Shown in pieces: positions 1 through 45,027 of a stretch of DNA of 64,000 nucleotides. Within the stretch, counting starts at the first letter, position 1. Each line of letters begins with the position of its first letter. The stretch is from Carposina sasakii. Taxonomy: Eukaryota; Arthropoda; Insecta; Lepidoptera; Carposinidae. Both the position numbers and the translations under genes were made by a program. Location: positions 2,115,501 through 2,179,500 of the forward strand of contig CP053159.1 of the NCBI GenBank assembly GCA_014607495.2, written 5' to 3'. Under the pieces are notes generated by a model. The model was not told the DNA's origin. It was given only the letters and a program-made list of their open reading frames with translations, and did not search any database.

Positions 1-316
1 AATCTCCGTGAACCGATAGGAGGCATTCGCAAGGGCGTAGGGATGACCTCGGGTGCTTCGAATGAAGGTCAGCTGACATGGCCAATCAGGTTTAGACTGC
101 AGTGCGAATGCGCGAAGTTTTGGATTTATATTTTTAAGTCACAGAATATGGACGACGCACTTTGCAAAAACTTAAATACATACGCCGTGTTCCCAGTATC
201 GGGTAGCCAGAACTGCAGGATAATAAAACAAATCCCACAGCCACGTTTACCATAGCGTGTTAGGATGTAAGTGATCAGTGACAAGTTGCTCACTTATCGC
301 CTGAGTGAATCACCGG

Positions 317-504
317 CCCCCTTATTACCTAACTAGCAAAAGCAAAGCGATAGCGAAAATTGTACAAAAATCGCTGATTGCATGTCAAATTCGTATTACG
401 TAAAATGAATTTGAAAGGAACTTTGACATTTCAAGGTGAATATTGTACAATTTTCGCTATCGCTTTGCTTCGGCTTTGCTGATTGCTTTTACGTAATCAG
501 GGGG
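317..504 (+). mobile_element. Palindromic MITE, family A copy 1
   Basis: Terminal inverted repeats of about 40-50 bp: CCCCCTTATTACCTAACTAG on the left against the complement of CTTTTACGTAATCAGGGGG on the right, each followed inward by AGCAAAGCGATAGCGAAAAT. A second copy in opposite orientation lies at 923-1110, and a relative at 10136-10313. Confidence 0.7.
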
Positions 505-922
505 TGGGTTCTTTAGTCAACTCTTTCGACAAGCAAGGTGATGAGGCTGATTTATTCTAGTGAAGCCCCGCATCAGCACAGGACCTAAAATATCTCTGCA
601 GGCAGCTCTCGCAGCAGCTAAAAGACTGGTATATGCATTTGTATGAAACATATTTAGATAACGGCTGCAGCGTCATCATCGAGCTAGGAATATATGTAAT
701 AGATGAAGCCGAAGCAACTTGCAGCTGTAGCCAGCAGCCGCAGTCTGATGGGTACCTTTTACCCAAACAGTTATGTACCTACCATAGCAAGTTCATTATT
801 ATTATTCTATCAAAGAACACACATTGCGTGTAAAAAGCGACTCTAGCTCTATTATCTACTTACTAGGTTAAAGCACTATAAAATCGAGCTGGTCTCCGGG
901 AGGTCTTTCATCAGGAGTCCAA

Positions 923-1110
923 GGGGCCGATTACTTAAAAGCAATAGCAAAGCCGAAGCAAAGCGATAGCGAAAATTGTACAATATTAGCCTTGAAATGT
1001 CAAAGTTCCTTTCAAATTCATTTTACGTAATACGAATTTGACAAGCAATCAGCGATTTTTGTACGATTTTCGCTATCGCTTTGCTTTTGCTAGTTAGGTA
1101 ATAAGGGGGC
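923..1110 (-). mobile_element. Palindromic MITE, family A copy 2 (inverted to copy 1)
   Basis: The same element as 317-504, reversed, including the interior AAGTTCCTTTCAAATTCATT. The pair flanks 418 bp of other sequence. Confidence 0.7.
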
Positions 1111-2324
1111 AGATCAAGTATATCGATTGTATGCAAAGTTATAGGTATCGTATGCGCATTGCATGTTTTTGTTATCAACTCGTATTTATATAATTACCTA
1201 CATTGCATTCGTGGGTCAAAGTCTGAAGGAAAAAGATATCCTTAATCTTATCCAGATATTTTATCCATTGCTGCGGTTGGTAGTGGTGACCCGCTTGCTG
1301 ACACGAAGGTTCTTTGTTCTTATTCTGGAGGGCCTCTGGTAGAATGCTAATGTAGATCCACCTGTGGGCAACGACAAAAGGGCGACGCCACTGTGGGAAT
1401 TTATATCAGATTATAGTGGGTATACTGCCGGTCATTTTGCTGTCTACCTCTTCTTTAAAGGAGCAAGCAGCGAGTCTCACACCATCTGACACCCCAAGCC
1501 GGTTGTGAATGCGTCCAGTCATTTTCCCACAATATAGGACCATTTTCTTGTAAAACCTAGCAAAACAATGTTTAGACTTAACTATTAAACAATATCATAA
1601 GCTATCATTCCATGAACCAACTATTTTTAGATAAGAGGATATCCGTCGCAAATGGCAGAGTTGACCTAAAACCTAAACGGTTGCCACTAAGACCTTGGTA
1701 CACAAAGTTCAATGCTCCCTTTTATCGTCACTGGTAAGCGTCATCAGTTAATGATAAACGTAAGCCACATACCACGAAGGAAGAACATCAGGGAGGTGCT
1801 ATCCCCTAGAAAGACATACGACCGCTAATGTAGCATGCACAATCCAATCACTGGCTATAAAGGCTCGAGTTGCGATGCGTTGGCGTTGAAGGCAAGCGGT
1901 TTGTCCTGTCTAGTATAGTTCCATACTCAGCGGTATCTACATGCACGTCTACCCATAAGCATTCCGGTGGGCTGTAAATGCCTTTGACCATCGTCTATCT
2001 AGCCCGTTGTCATCCAGCGACACTATTTTTTGTGAACGTAGTTAGGCCACCTCTACCCTGCCCTTCGTTCAGGCCATGTTGATGTTCAAAAACTACAGTA
2101 GCACGGCTTTATACAGCTGGATGCTTTGGTGTTGAATTTAGCACATATGTGACGTCATCGCCGTGAAACACACGGTGTAACACGGTTGTTGGTCCTATAG
2201 ACATCCTCTCCATTCTATATGTCGTGAATGATGAGAAGACAGAGTGGATGTCTTTGTAAATTCCATTGTTATAGTCGTTATAGACTAAAAAGGAGTTGTA
2301 TTATCATATATGGGAGGTGAATGC
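1111..2324. other. Stretch with no recognised feature
   Basis: AT-moderate single-copy-looking sequence. No ORF above chance, no terminal repeats and no tandem structure seen. Confidence 0.5.
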
Positions 2325-2861
2325 TGGTCTGGAATTGCAGTCCACTTCTGGAATTAGGCCTCCCCCAGGGCACCCCACAAGGCTACTGCCATAGGCGGGA
2401 TTTTGTCCATAGTCAACACGTTGGGCAGGCGAGCCCGGGCTGGTGACTGCAGTGTGATTTTCGGACAATACGAGTATTGTTAATACGGGAGACGATGATG
2501 CCCACCTAACAGAAGCCCTTAATACCTTACAAAGAGCAGAACACAGTATGAAGTTCTTTATAATATGCTCTCCATCCTATTTGTCTTGTGTAATTATCAA
2601 ATAAGAATTATTCTATTATGATTTTCTGGATTCAAAGAAGTCTTGCTTATATTCCAGGTGGTTTATAAGCGTAAGTTTCGTAGCGAAAATGCCATATTTT
2701 TAGAGTACTATCCATTAGTATCCATACAATATAGTAAAGTCCAAGTTAATACTTTCTTCTATGCTGCCCTGGGAGTAAAAAAAAATCGTATACTACAGCT
2801 GCTTCTCTTCCCGGGCATACTGTACAAGTTAGTAGAGGGACAAGAGGGTCTTGGTGTTTTG

Positions 2862-3005
2862 TAGGCGATGGGCTGACCACCTGTCACTACTAATCGAACT
2901 TGTACATCTCAACTATACCCTCAAAATTGGTCAGAAGTGGCACCATGTGGTTCTATGGGCCCTTGGCGCTCTGCCTACCCCGTAAGGGATAAAGGCTTGA
3001 TTGTA
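2862..3005 (+). repeat. Dispersed repeat M (first of two copies)
   Basis: GTAGGCGATGGGCTGACCAC through CAAAATTGGTCAGAAGTGGC to CCGTAAGGGATAAAGGCTTG. It is about 95% identical by eye to 13723-13885, which ends in a (TGTA)n tract, and is probably a LINE 3' end. Confidence 0.7.
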
Positions 3006-3045
3006 TGAGTGTAATACTTATTAATGTTTCTACATTTCTATAATA

Positions 3046-3215
3046 GTCTGTGCTGATGTGGGGCTTTACTAGAATAGATGAGATGCATCACTTTCCGGCC
3101 TTTTTAGCAGGCGATAAGGTAGCAACTTGTCACTGATCATTTACATCTATCCCCCCCTATGCTATGCGTGATTGTAGGATCTCCCTAATGATCCTGCAGT
3201 TCTGGCTACCGCATT
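3046..3215 (+). repeat. Dispersed repeat N
   Basis: GGGGCTTTACTAGAATAGAT, AGGCGATAAGGTAGCAACTTG, TCACTGATCATTTACATCTAT, GTTCTGGCTACC. Several partial copies: 11150-11305, 17445-17590, 23365-23550 (plus); 195-300, 525-620, 5455-5605, 26910-27010 (minus). It is often found next to repeat B, so the two may be parts of one element. Confidence 0.6.
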
Positions 3216-3295
3216 TCGGGAAAATAACCACTGGTGCATCATTCGAGAGCTCCGGTAATGCACTCCACCCTGGCGATTGTGGAAGTAAAGCTGTA

Positions 3296-3540
3296 TCATC
3301 ATCAGCCTATTGCAGTCCACTGCTGGACGTAGGCCTCCTCCAGGGCACGTCACAAGATTGCCATGGGGGGTATTTGCCCATAGTCAGCACGCTGGGCAGA
3401 CGGGTTGGTGAGCGCAGTTTGTATTTTGGACTATGTTGTCAACACGGGAGGCGCTGCTGCCCACCTCCCGGAAACCCTTAATCGCCTCGTACGATACCCA
3501 CGGGCAGATATGGGATGGTACGAATACTACCCTACCGGCA
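3296..3540 (+). repeat. Dispersed repeat B (SINE or LINE 3'-end type)
   Basis: CATCATCAGCCTATTGCAGT, CCACTGCTGGACGTAGGCC, CAACACGGGAGGCGCTGCTG, CGGAAACCCTTAATCGCCTC, GGGCAGATATGGGATGGTAC. Read in reverse it ends in (ATG)n-like sequence, as LINE or SINE tails do. Other copies: 2325-2510 (degenerate), 15936-16010 (fragment), 21715-21935, 23602-23700 and 43228-43445 on plus; 17210-17425 and 19250-19450 on minus. Confidence 0.7.
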
Positions 3541-3994
3541 CCACGTGGCTAATGAGTAATGACGCCGCTATAAGTCAATAAATATGATTGGTGTAAAAGA
3601 CACGCATTCAAAAGTAGCATACCACACACGTCTCCGGTGGAAAGACAGTCTAACTAAATCTTACAAAATTACAAAAGAGCCAATCGGCTGATGTAAATTT
3701 CTTACTCAGGAATGTAGATACGTACCTAAAATTTATTGGTAACATTAGTATGTGGGTACCTATAACTTATTAAAATTACAGATAAAAAATAACTGTGAGT
3801 TAAAATGACATCTATAAGTTACGATGACGTCACGATGTGATAAAAATACAATATTGTGTCTGTTTCCATTAACAATGTCACTAATTGAACAAGTATTCAA
3901 TTAGTGACATTGTTGGCGCACGGCATAATAATTTATACATAACTAGTATACGTACACATTCCAATATTAAATAGGTCATAAATTATTATTATTA

Positions 3995-4302
3995 GTCTCC
4001 GACCGTATTTCGCTCGAGGCGGCCAATCTCTACGGAGAGCCAGGTGCGCAGGAGATAGTATAGTGCACAAGTGTGTACGCAAACACAGGTGCACTCCCTA
4101 TTCCGTCAACAGCTGAGAGAGATCAGGCGCAGGACCGCTGGTTTTACTTGCTTTCCGAGGCACGAGCTAAATGATAATTTTACAACATTAAAATCTGTAG
4201 TAAGTACAAGAAATAAGTTCAATGGTACTCGTGATTGATCTAACTTACGCTCTCCGCTTGGAAGGCGAACTTCTTAAGCACTGAGCTATCACCGCCCATA
4301 AA
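3995..4302 (-). mobile_element. tRNA-derived SINE, minus-strand copy
   Basis: The reverse complement of the same family, from the CGACCGTATTTCG end to the tRNA-like head near 4255-4302 (TGAGCTATCACCGC). The tRNA head is degraded: the GGTTCGA box is not well preserved. Confidence 0.72.
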
Positions 4303-4307
4303 TCTTA

Positions 4308-4547
4308 TCTTACTAATATTAAAAACGCAAAAGTTAGTAAGTATGGATGGATGTGTGGATGTTTGTTACTCATTCTCGTAAAAACGGCTGGAGCGATTTT
4401 AATAAAATTTGGTATGGAGTTAGCTGACATTCTGGATGTAGCAAATGGGCTAGTTTTTATCCCGGGAAAATATTTTTTTATCCGGGATAATTTCGACTTT
4501 TTGTTTTTTCTGCAATCCACGCGGACGAAGTCGCGGACGTCCACTAG
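4308..4547 (+). mobile_element. Helitron-like non-autonomous element, family C
   Basis: Starts A|TC (TCTTACTAATATTA) and ends CCACTAG|T, with a GTCC/GGAC-type hairpin (ATCCACGCGGAC) about 30 bp before the end. These are Helitron hallmarks: 5'-TC, 3'-CTRR, a hairpin, and insertion between A and T without duplication. Other copies are 25690-25913 (+), 16250-16460 (-) and a part at 49435-49525 (-). Confidence 0.65.
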
Positions 4548-5454
4548 TAGGAGGCAACTGGGTGAAACTCGCCTAGGTGCTTATTTGACGTTACTTTAAG
4601 AGGTAGGTTCTTCATACCGTGTAGAGGCATCTCGCTATATACAACATTAGGAACAATTCTATATATGTAGCTATAAAGCACATTATGCATCTTAATTTCA
4701 ATCAATAAATTTATCGGCTACCTCAAATGGCATTAATAATTAGGCAAAATCATGCAGACCATCTGGCCTGCAGCTTTTCGCTAAGCACGCTGGATAAGGT
4801 ATCAGAAGATATTTTTTTAATACCTTATCTATGGGTTATACATGTTACATGTTATTTTGCTGAATAAATATTTTATTTTTCTTAAATGCAATGAAATTTT
4901 TTTAAATACCTTATCAAGGGGTTATACATGTTATATGTTATTTTGCTGAATAAATATTTTCTTTTTCTTAAATGCAATGAAAACTATCTTGATACAGAGA
5001 ACATGGAAACTCCTCAACATGAACACTTCGCGCCTTTGTGTATTACTGTGCCAAAGTAGCTAAATGAGTTCACTTATAGACATCCTCGTTTAAGATCACC
5101 ACGATTTAGCAAGCGGAGCATATTATAAGGACTCTTTCACATTAGGTACTACATGCCTATTATTTTTCGTATATTCACAGGAGTTTGAAGTGGGGTCTAC
5201 ATCAGGCTCCGTTCAGTTGAGAAAGAAGGTAAAGTACGTCTCAATTTTCCGATTATAAAAAATCCTTAATAAATTCTGGTACCCACCTAATGTGCAAAAA
5301 GAAAATAGCTGAATTGTTTTCGATAAACTTTGTCGTTAACACAGAGATAAAGCATTTAAATTACCAAGAAAACGATACAATCAAATGGAGAACCATCTTT
5401 TTGAAGTCGGTTAATATACAAGATTCAAGTATTGTGCATATACATTATACACGG

Positions 5455-5605
5455 TTGTGTACCTGAGGTAGTCAGAACTGCAGAACCATAAAGGACACCC
5501 CATAGCCACGTTTAACATACCGGTGACAGATGTAAATGATCAGTGACAAGTTGCTACCTTATCGCCTGATACTACTCGAGATTCTTAGTTGACTCCTTAT
5601 GACAT
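5455..5605 (-). repeat. Dispersed repeat N, minus strand
   Basis: AGTCAGAACTGCAGAACCAT through AATGATCAGTGACAAGTTGC to CGCCTGATACTACTCGAG. It matches 3046-3215 in reverse complement. Confidence 0.58.
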
Positions 5606-6720
5606 ACTAAAATACTCCTTACTTACCCCTTCTAGTAAAGCACACTACAGGTAATGTGAACACGCCTTGAGTCAGATTTTTGTGAAATCGTCGCAAAAAC
5701 TGAGCGATACGCTTCGACTATGGCGCCTTTAACACGCGATACTCGCTTCCGAGAATGTTTTTTGCCGCATTTTACATTCAGTTGAATTTTATTCGCACAT
5801 CTAGATGCCTAGCTATATTGTAGACCAAGTAATGGAATATCTGTTACGCACATAGACTACAAAAGCTAGTTCCGTTCCGGCTGTTTCTCAGAAAAATCGT
5901 AGGGAAGAGTCAAATACATTATAAGGTGATTCTAAATTATTATCAGACTGAAAGCTTAACACCGTAAAATTTATAGTTGCATAATTGACAAAAATATTTA
6001 TACTCCTTGTGAACTATGTACTTAAAGGTCTTAAAGGCCTTGTGCCAAAAATCATATTTGTAGTCCAACGACAGACCGACTTGATTATGTTCGAGAAACT
6101 GGTAAAGTTACAATTTAATGTAATATAGATTTGAATCGCACTTTCTTTAGGGTATGTAAATAAGAGTCAGATTACAATATTATGTACAATTTCATTTATC
6201 AATATCTTTTAAAATAACATTATAATAAATACATAATTGAATTTCATCGCTTAATCTAAAAATATACACGCATCATTAACAATAATAGAAAAAATAATCT
6301 ATAAAACAACCACAATATATTAAAAATAGTAACAAAATTTCATTGATCTAATTCCATATTATATTTACAAATATTAATAACTAAATTATTCTTACAATAG
6401 ATTAGACATATTTACAAGGACATTGGAGACATATCGAGATCATCCATATACACGCAATCATATAAAATATTATTTGATCATTAAAACATTTGCATATTTC
6501 ATTTATTTGTTCACTCACATAAGATTTAATTTGTCTACTTATCCTATTGTACCTTAAATTTTTGGAACTTTTACCTATCTATTATGACGTCAGAACGAAT
6601 ACTATATATTATCAGCATCAATTTCTAAATAGAAAATAAGGAAATTAATATTTATTAATCATCAACATGTTCCTGTCTCATCCCATTTATTAATACTATA
6701 TGATAACATACTTATATAGG
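5606..6720. other. AT-rich stretch with no recognised feature
   Basis: From 6100 to 6720 it is very AT-rich (mostly A/T runs). No gene or repeat boundaries seen. Confidence 0.5.
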
Positions 6721-6721
6721 T

Positions 6722-7063
6722 ATAGCGGTGATAGCCCAGTGGTTAAGACGTGCACCTTCCATGCGTTAAGGCGTAAGTTCGATCCCAGTCACGGGCCTGT
6801 ACCAATGAATTTATTTCATGTACAGATTTTAATGTTGTAAAAATTATCACTTAGCTCGTGCCTCGGAAAGCACGTAAAACCGTTGGTCCTGCGCCTGATC
6901 TCTCTCCGGTCGTGTCGGCTTTCGGTCCCATCGGACTATGAGAGTGAGATGAGAGAGTGCATCTGTGTTTGCGCACACACTTGTGCACTATAATATCTCC
7001 TGCGTACCTGGCCAATCTCCGTAAAGATTGGTCGCCTTGGCCGAAATACGGTCGGAGATCATC
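6722..7063 (+). mobile_element. tRNA-derived SINE, full-length copy
   Basis: The head has pol III box A (TAGCCCAGTGG) and box B (AGTTCGATCCC) 40 bp apart. The body includes TTAGCTCGTGCCTCGGAAAG, a CA-rich GTGTTTGCGCACACACTTG segment, and the end CGAAATACGGTCGGAGA. It abuts a mariner-type MITE at 7072. Other copies of the same family are at 23937-24275 (+) and 3995-4302 (-). Confidence 0.8.
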
Positions 7064-7071
7064 ATTTTATA

Positions 7072-7330
7072 CAGGGTGTAACAAAAAGGGTATGTTAAGC
7101 GAAAAGCTATGTGAACAGCCCACTGTAGAGAACCTATCCACAAAATTTGAGACCCGAAATCATATGTTTATTTTTCCCGATAGTATGGAGAATTTTTAAA
7201 TATCTCAGGAATTTACATACAATCTTGAAAAATAAAAATGTGATTTCGAGTCTCAAATTTTGTAGATAGGTTCCTATAGTGGGCTATTTATATAGCTTTT
7301 CGCTTAACATACCCTTTTTGTTACACCCTA
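7072..7330 (+). mobile_element. Mariner-type palindromic MITE, copy 1
   Basis: Flanked by TA, tips CAGGGTGTAACAAAAAGGG and TTTTTGTTACACCCT. Nearly the whole 259 bp folds back on itself, including AGCCCACTGTAG/CTATAGTGGGCT and ATTTGAGAC/GTCTCAAAT. No ORF. Confidence 0.78.
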
Positions 7331-8102
7331 TATAGGTAAACATTTCTATCACAAGATATTCGTCAAATATAAAAAATATACATATATGGTATTTTTACGA
7401 CTAAAATAATATAAGGATAAAACAGAATTAAAATAACCATAGCTTTTCTTCTAACATACAACACTAGAAGAGGCGTCACACAATACATGTTCACTTAATA
7501 TGTATAAATTATTCCACAAATATGTTTTTATCGTCAAATCACTACATGGTTCGTAGCCCTATGCAGGGGATTATGTTCATGACATTTTGCATAACAAACC
7601 CCTTCTGTTACACCCTGTATATGCAAATATAATTTAAAAATTAATGCTGATAAAATGTTAATGTATCCCTTCATATAACTTAACACATTATCATTCCTTA
7701 TAAAACTCGACTTCACTAATTAAATGTCCTCGTATCAAAGTAAAAAAGATTATTGCTAGCATGCTGAGGTCGATACGTTAATATAATCTTGTTAATTACT
7801 AATCCCTATTATACACTCCCCATTTATACCTTAAGTAGATTTCTATAAGGCTCTCTTTCACCAAATAGGCCTTAGCTAACCTCTCAATATGAGAGTTTTC
7901 TTATAACTACTGTACTTTCTAAATACCCCAAAACTAAATATAGGTACCTACTCGACTCACAACCGTATCACCAGTCGCTTACTTGAAACTTATATTTATC
8001 TATTTATTTATCCCTAAGATTATCAGATGAATCTTTAACATGACATCAAAATGACATCATTATAATCCGTGTATAACGTTAATAAGTGTCTTTGTGTTTA
8101 TA

Positions 8103-8362
8103 CAGGGTGTAATAAAAAGGGTATGTTAAGCAAGAAGCTACGTAAATAGCCCACTGTAGACAACCCATCCACAAAATTTGAGACTCGAAATCACATGTTT
8201 ATTTTTCAAGAATGTATGAAAATTTCTGAGATATTTAAAAATTCTCCATACTATCGGGAAAAATAAACATGTGATTTCGAATCTCAAATTTTGTGGATAG
8301 GCTCTCTATAGTGGGCTATTTACGTAGCTTTTCGCTTAACATACCCTTTTTGTTACACCCTG
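8103..8362 (+). mobile_element. Mariner-type palindromic MITE, copy 2
   Basis: TA-flanked, 260 bp, same palindrome as 7072-7330. A fragment of a third copy (TTCTGTTACACCCTGTATA) is at 7603-7621. Confidence 0.78.
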
Positions 8363-9041
8363 TATAAAAACCAATGACAAGACTACAAGACAAAGAAGAC
8401 ATATCATGGACATATTGTAAGGGCATATTATGAAATTGACACCTTTTGTTTAAGCCAGTGGTAAATTAGTCTCAAGCAAACAACTCGTTATGTGGATGTT
8501 AGTCACCAACAAACCATACATCAGCAGATGAGTGTGAATCTAGTAATGAAATTTACTTTTCACTAACTCATCGTTTGTCAGCAGTTTCCAACACTAGATT
8601 TATCTACCATTCATTTCTATTCACACTTTTTAATACCCTTACCTCATTTTATTTAGAAATAGAAAGAACGAAATCAGGTTTTTTATTAGTCACAGTTTTG
8701 TGTATTATTATTATCACCAATAGTTCCTAAAGAGTTTTCTACTCAATTTAATAGTACCTCCTCATATAAAGTTTGCACTATAAAAAACCCAAAGAAGCTG
8801 ATTTCGCAAACACAAAACTGAACTTTTTAGTAGGATACATCAATATGGAAAAACGTCTTACAAGTATGAGTGTTCTAATGTTTACAAACAATGCTACTTC
8901 GAAAATAAGATTTCTATCTAAAAAAAAACGGGGTATAAATATCGCCGTTCACATTATTTGAGAACTGTTGTCAAAACTTGAGACATCTCCACTTGCATAT
9001 TAAAGACAAACCTATTTATTTGCCATAAGCAAGTTCTAGAC

Positions 9042-9340
9042 CAGTGGTTCCCAATTAGTTTTTTCTACGTACCACTCTAAGAACAGGAACAATAAATAAA
9101 TAAGAGATGAAATCAAATGTAAGTAGGTATTTAGAATTTATCACTATCAATATACAATACAAGATGACAGAGAAATGTGACAAATGGGCACGTTTTTCTT
9201 TTCACAACTCTGAAAAATCTGGTTGCATAAATATTTTTTGGTAATTTTAGTAATTTTGGTTTTTTTCGGAACGCGCCGCGTACCTTGATGCAACCTTGCG
9301 TACCCCTGGGGGTACGTGTACCACTAATTGGGAACCACTG
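9042..9340 (+). mobile_element. hAT MITE with 8-bp duplication
   Basis: Inverted tips CAGTGGTTCCCAATTAG and CTAATTGGGAACCACTG; target duplications TTCTAGAC at 9034-9041 and 9341-9348. 299 bp. No transposase. Confidence 0.85.
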
Positions 9341-9839
9341 TTCTAGACTTTTGATATAATTTGCCAAACTTGTGACACATTTGGCTTAATACATATTTTA
9401 TCGGAATTTCTTGACAGAATTTGTCAAAACTATTTACGTCGTTATCACTCCAGCACTATAATACTATCGCTTCAGATTGTAACTATGAGAGCATAAACTG
9501 CACTCATCCTGACTATGAACCTACATATCATATTACATGTGACATAAGTCAGCATATTTGACGATCCCCTAACCCATTTCAGTCAATCGACCATGTCAAA
9601 TCATTACGGCATTAAAATTTGATTAACATAATATTTACATTTATAAGTAGTCAAATTTGACAACGGCTTACATTCTACGTTTCCCTTCTCTCCCCTTCCC
9701 TTAAACGTTTCTACTATTTCAAATCAATGTACGGGTTGACGAGCCTTCAATATTTAAGACAAGTCAAATTTTTACAACCATTTATTATAATCCGTCGTCA
9801 TACCAAATCACTTCAATCCAGAACTTGAAAGTTCAAGTG

Positions 9840-10727
9840 TTCGGATTTATGAGCTAGGGCCGCACTCCTAAGCTTGATGAACTACCAATATTTGAGTATC
9901 CTTGACGTTTTCCGAATGTCACACCAACTATAGTTGTCTGTCTTTCACGAGAGATCCAGGCACTGGACCCTAGGCGCGGCTTTCTCACTGTAACTACAGT
10001 TCTCCCTGTTTCACGTAAGATCCAGAGCCGCACTAGACTCAGCCGCACGGCGTTCTTACTCCCTATTTCACAATAGCCCTTGCGTTTTTACTCAACTACT
10101 TAGCACTGGACTTCTTATTCACCATAGAACCCGCCCCCCGATTACGTAAAAGCAATAGCAAAGCCGAAGCCGCGCGTTCGCGATAATCTCGAGTGTGTGT
10201 GTGCTTGGGCGAGGTGCGGGGCGCGGGAGGATGCCGACCGCTCGTTGCGCACACACTCGAAATTATCGCGAACGCGCGGCTTCGGCTTTGCTATTACTTT
10301 TACGTAATCAGGGGCCACGGTCGTAATAGACTCGAGGCGCAGCGTTCTTACTCCAACTAGTTCTTAACACAGAACTCAGGGTGCGGCGTTCTCACTCAAC
10401 AATAGTTCTTCCTGTTTCACCCCTATTTTCACCACAGTACCAGCCAGGCAATGGACTCGACGCACAGCCTTCCTACTACAACTAGTTCTCTTTACCACAG
10501 AATTAATCACTGGAATCAGCCGCACGATTTTTCACTACGAAATAGGTACGTCACCCTCACGTCACGAGTCCCTCACAGTGAGTTTTCCCTATTTCACCAC
10601 AGAATCAGCTGGACTCAGCCGCACGACCGTCTCAGTACAAAGTGCATGTCACTCACAGCAACGCGCGCGCCTGGCTGGAGGCGGGACGCGGGGGGCGCGC
10701 GGCGCGGCGCCGGCGCGCGGCGCGGCG
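9840..10727 (-). other. KAT7 3' flank or 3' UTR with degenerate tandem motif, split by a MITE
   Basis: Directly downstream of the KAT7 stop. A degenerate unit is repeated about every 60-100 bp on the plus strand, with the core CTGGACTCAGCCGCACG followed by TTCTTACTCC-like and TTTCACCACAGAA-like segments (visible near 9970, 10025, 10330, 10375, 10450, 10515 and 10610). A palindromic MITE (10136-10313) interrupts it. No certain polyadenylation site was identified; TTTATT at 9779, read on the minus strand as AATAAA, is one candidate. Confidence 0.45.
10136..10313 (+). mobile_element. Palindromic MITE related to family A
   Basis: Same outer tips (CCCCGATTACGTAAAAGCAA and the complement of ACTTTTACGTAATCAGGGG) but a different GC-rich interior with a second inverted repeat, GCCGCGCGTTCGCGATAAT. 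It splits the degenerate tandem region downstream of KAT7. Confidence 0.68.
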
Positions 10728-43661
<32,934 letters not shown>

Positions 43662-43960
43662 TTTGATTCTAGTACAGCTATTATTTAGACCTCAGTCCGC
43701 CTTGCTCTCAGGTTATTTACAAATCATCACTTTGTAACCATTACGTTTACAGCAATTTATAACAATAGGTTTTGTCAATTATTTAAAGAAATAACGTAAA
43801 TATAACAAATCCGGGCAAGCAAGCAACAAACAACCACGGGTAGTAATGAGAGAACAAAATCTATGGTCCGTAAAAATTGTTAGAGCAATTTACCGGCTGA
43901 CGCAAATTTGACGTTTCTCTCCCTCCCCTGACCTCTCACTTCCCCTCTGTCGCCGGATGT
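43662..43960 (-). promoter_or_regulatory. Probable KAT7 5' UTR and promoter region
   Basis: Sequence immediately upstream of the inferred ATG. No TATA box at a convincing distance and no GC island were seen. It includes a pyrimidine-rich stretch (plus strand, about 43914-43950). A dispersed repeat copy begins at about 43961, so the unique upstream sequence is only about 300 bp. The assignment is positional inference. Confidence 0.35.
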
Positions 43961-44420
43961 AGATTTTTTTTTTTGTTTATTTTATCCCGAAGGAAAGGCA
44001 AAGGGAACTAAGCCCATACAGCCATTGTCTTTAGTAAATGATTTCTGAATTTATGATGGATGATAATAATGATGATGAATGAAAACGTCGGGAAAATCCT
44101 CAAGAATAAGTGTAAAGTTAGTCAAAATGAAAAATTATTGCAGAAACAACTTACATGGGCCCATGAAGAGATCGTATTCCGGCTAAAGTTTTACTCAGCT
44201 TACCTGCGTATAAAACCATGCACACGCACTGGATTCACATCACAAGTAATCAAAATATTACTTATCTACTAGAAAACATCACTTTACGGACACATGCAAG
44301 CCATTTACAAATAATTTTTGATTTTCACAAGAAAATTACACCTGCTCCCTTCCAGCTTTTCCCGCCGAATCCGCCCGATGTAGAGTATGAGTTGTCAATA
44401 TCCCTTCCTCTTTAGTTTGT
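43961..44420 (+). repeat. Dispersed repeat J, copy upstream of KAT7
   Basis: TTTATTTTATCCCGAAGGAA through AACGTCGGGAAAATCCTCAA to CTTCCAGCTTTTCCCGCCGA. It is longer than the 28650 copy because of an extra middle segment, and lies about 300 bp upstream of the KAT7 ATG. Confidence 0.62.
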
Positions 44421-44853
44421 TTGTGGCTAAGTAGTCTGTGGTTTGTAGACATGGGTAACTCCGGACACAACTATATCCTCGGATATATATCCAGAGGTGG
44501 ATATGAATCAACTCCTTCACTTTAAAGAAAGTTACCATATCCTATATCCGACCCACTCCGACCTACCGAATAATGCCGAAGATAAGAATAAGTGAGCAAG
44601 ATGGAATGCGAACGCGCCGGAACACGCGGTACTATCGCAGTAGACGCATGAGCGCGAATGTAATAACGTTACACGAGTATTGTCATGAAGCAACAGTTAT
44701 GTAGGAGTTTGTAGCCTACCTAATAAATATATATAATACCTACCTAACGAAATGAAAAGAAAAGATGAGTTACACGAATTTATTTACAACACAAATTAAC
44801 ACAATATAGAAGAGAGATCACTATGAACAATGTGTGAAGGTGAGTGAGGGTGA

Positions 44854-44919
44854 GTAGAGCGTGGATGGAGGATTGTACAGTGTAAATTTTACACTGTACA
44901 ACCTCCATCCACGCTCTAC
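44854..44919. repeat. Near-perfect 33-bp inverted repeat (hairpin)
   Basis: Arms 44854-44886 and 44887-44919 (GTAGAGCGTGGATGGAGG ... GTACAGTGTAAA) differ only by a one-base slip near the middle, with essentially no loop. Confidence 0.8.
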
Positions 44920-45027
44920 TACACTGTAAAAGTGTAGGAAGTCGGTGAGCAGAGTCCTCTTGAGGGTCCTGGGTCGACGGCGTTCCAGGAGTCACGCCCC
45001 CGGGTGTAGTAGTTGCGGCCAGGAGTT

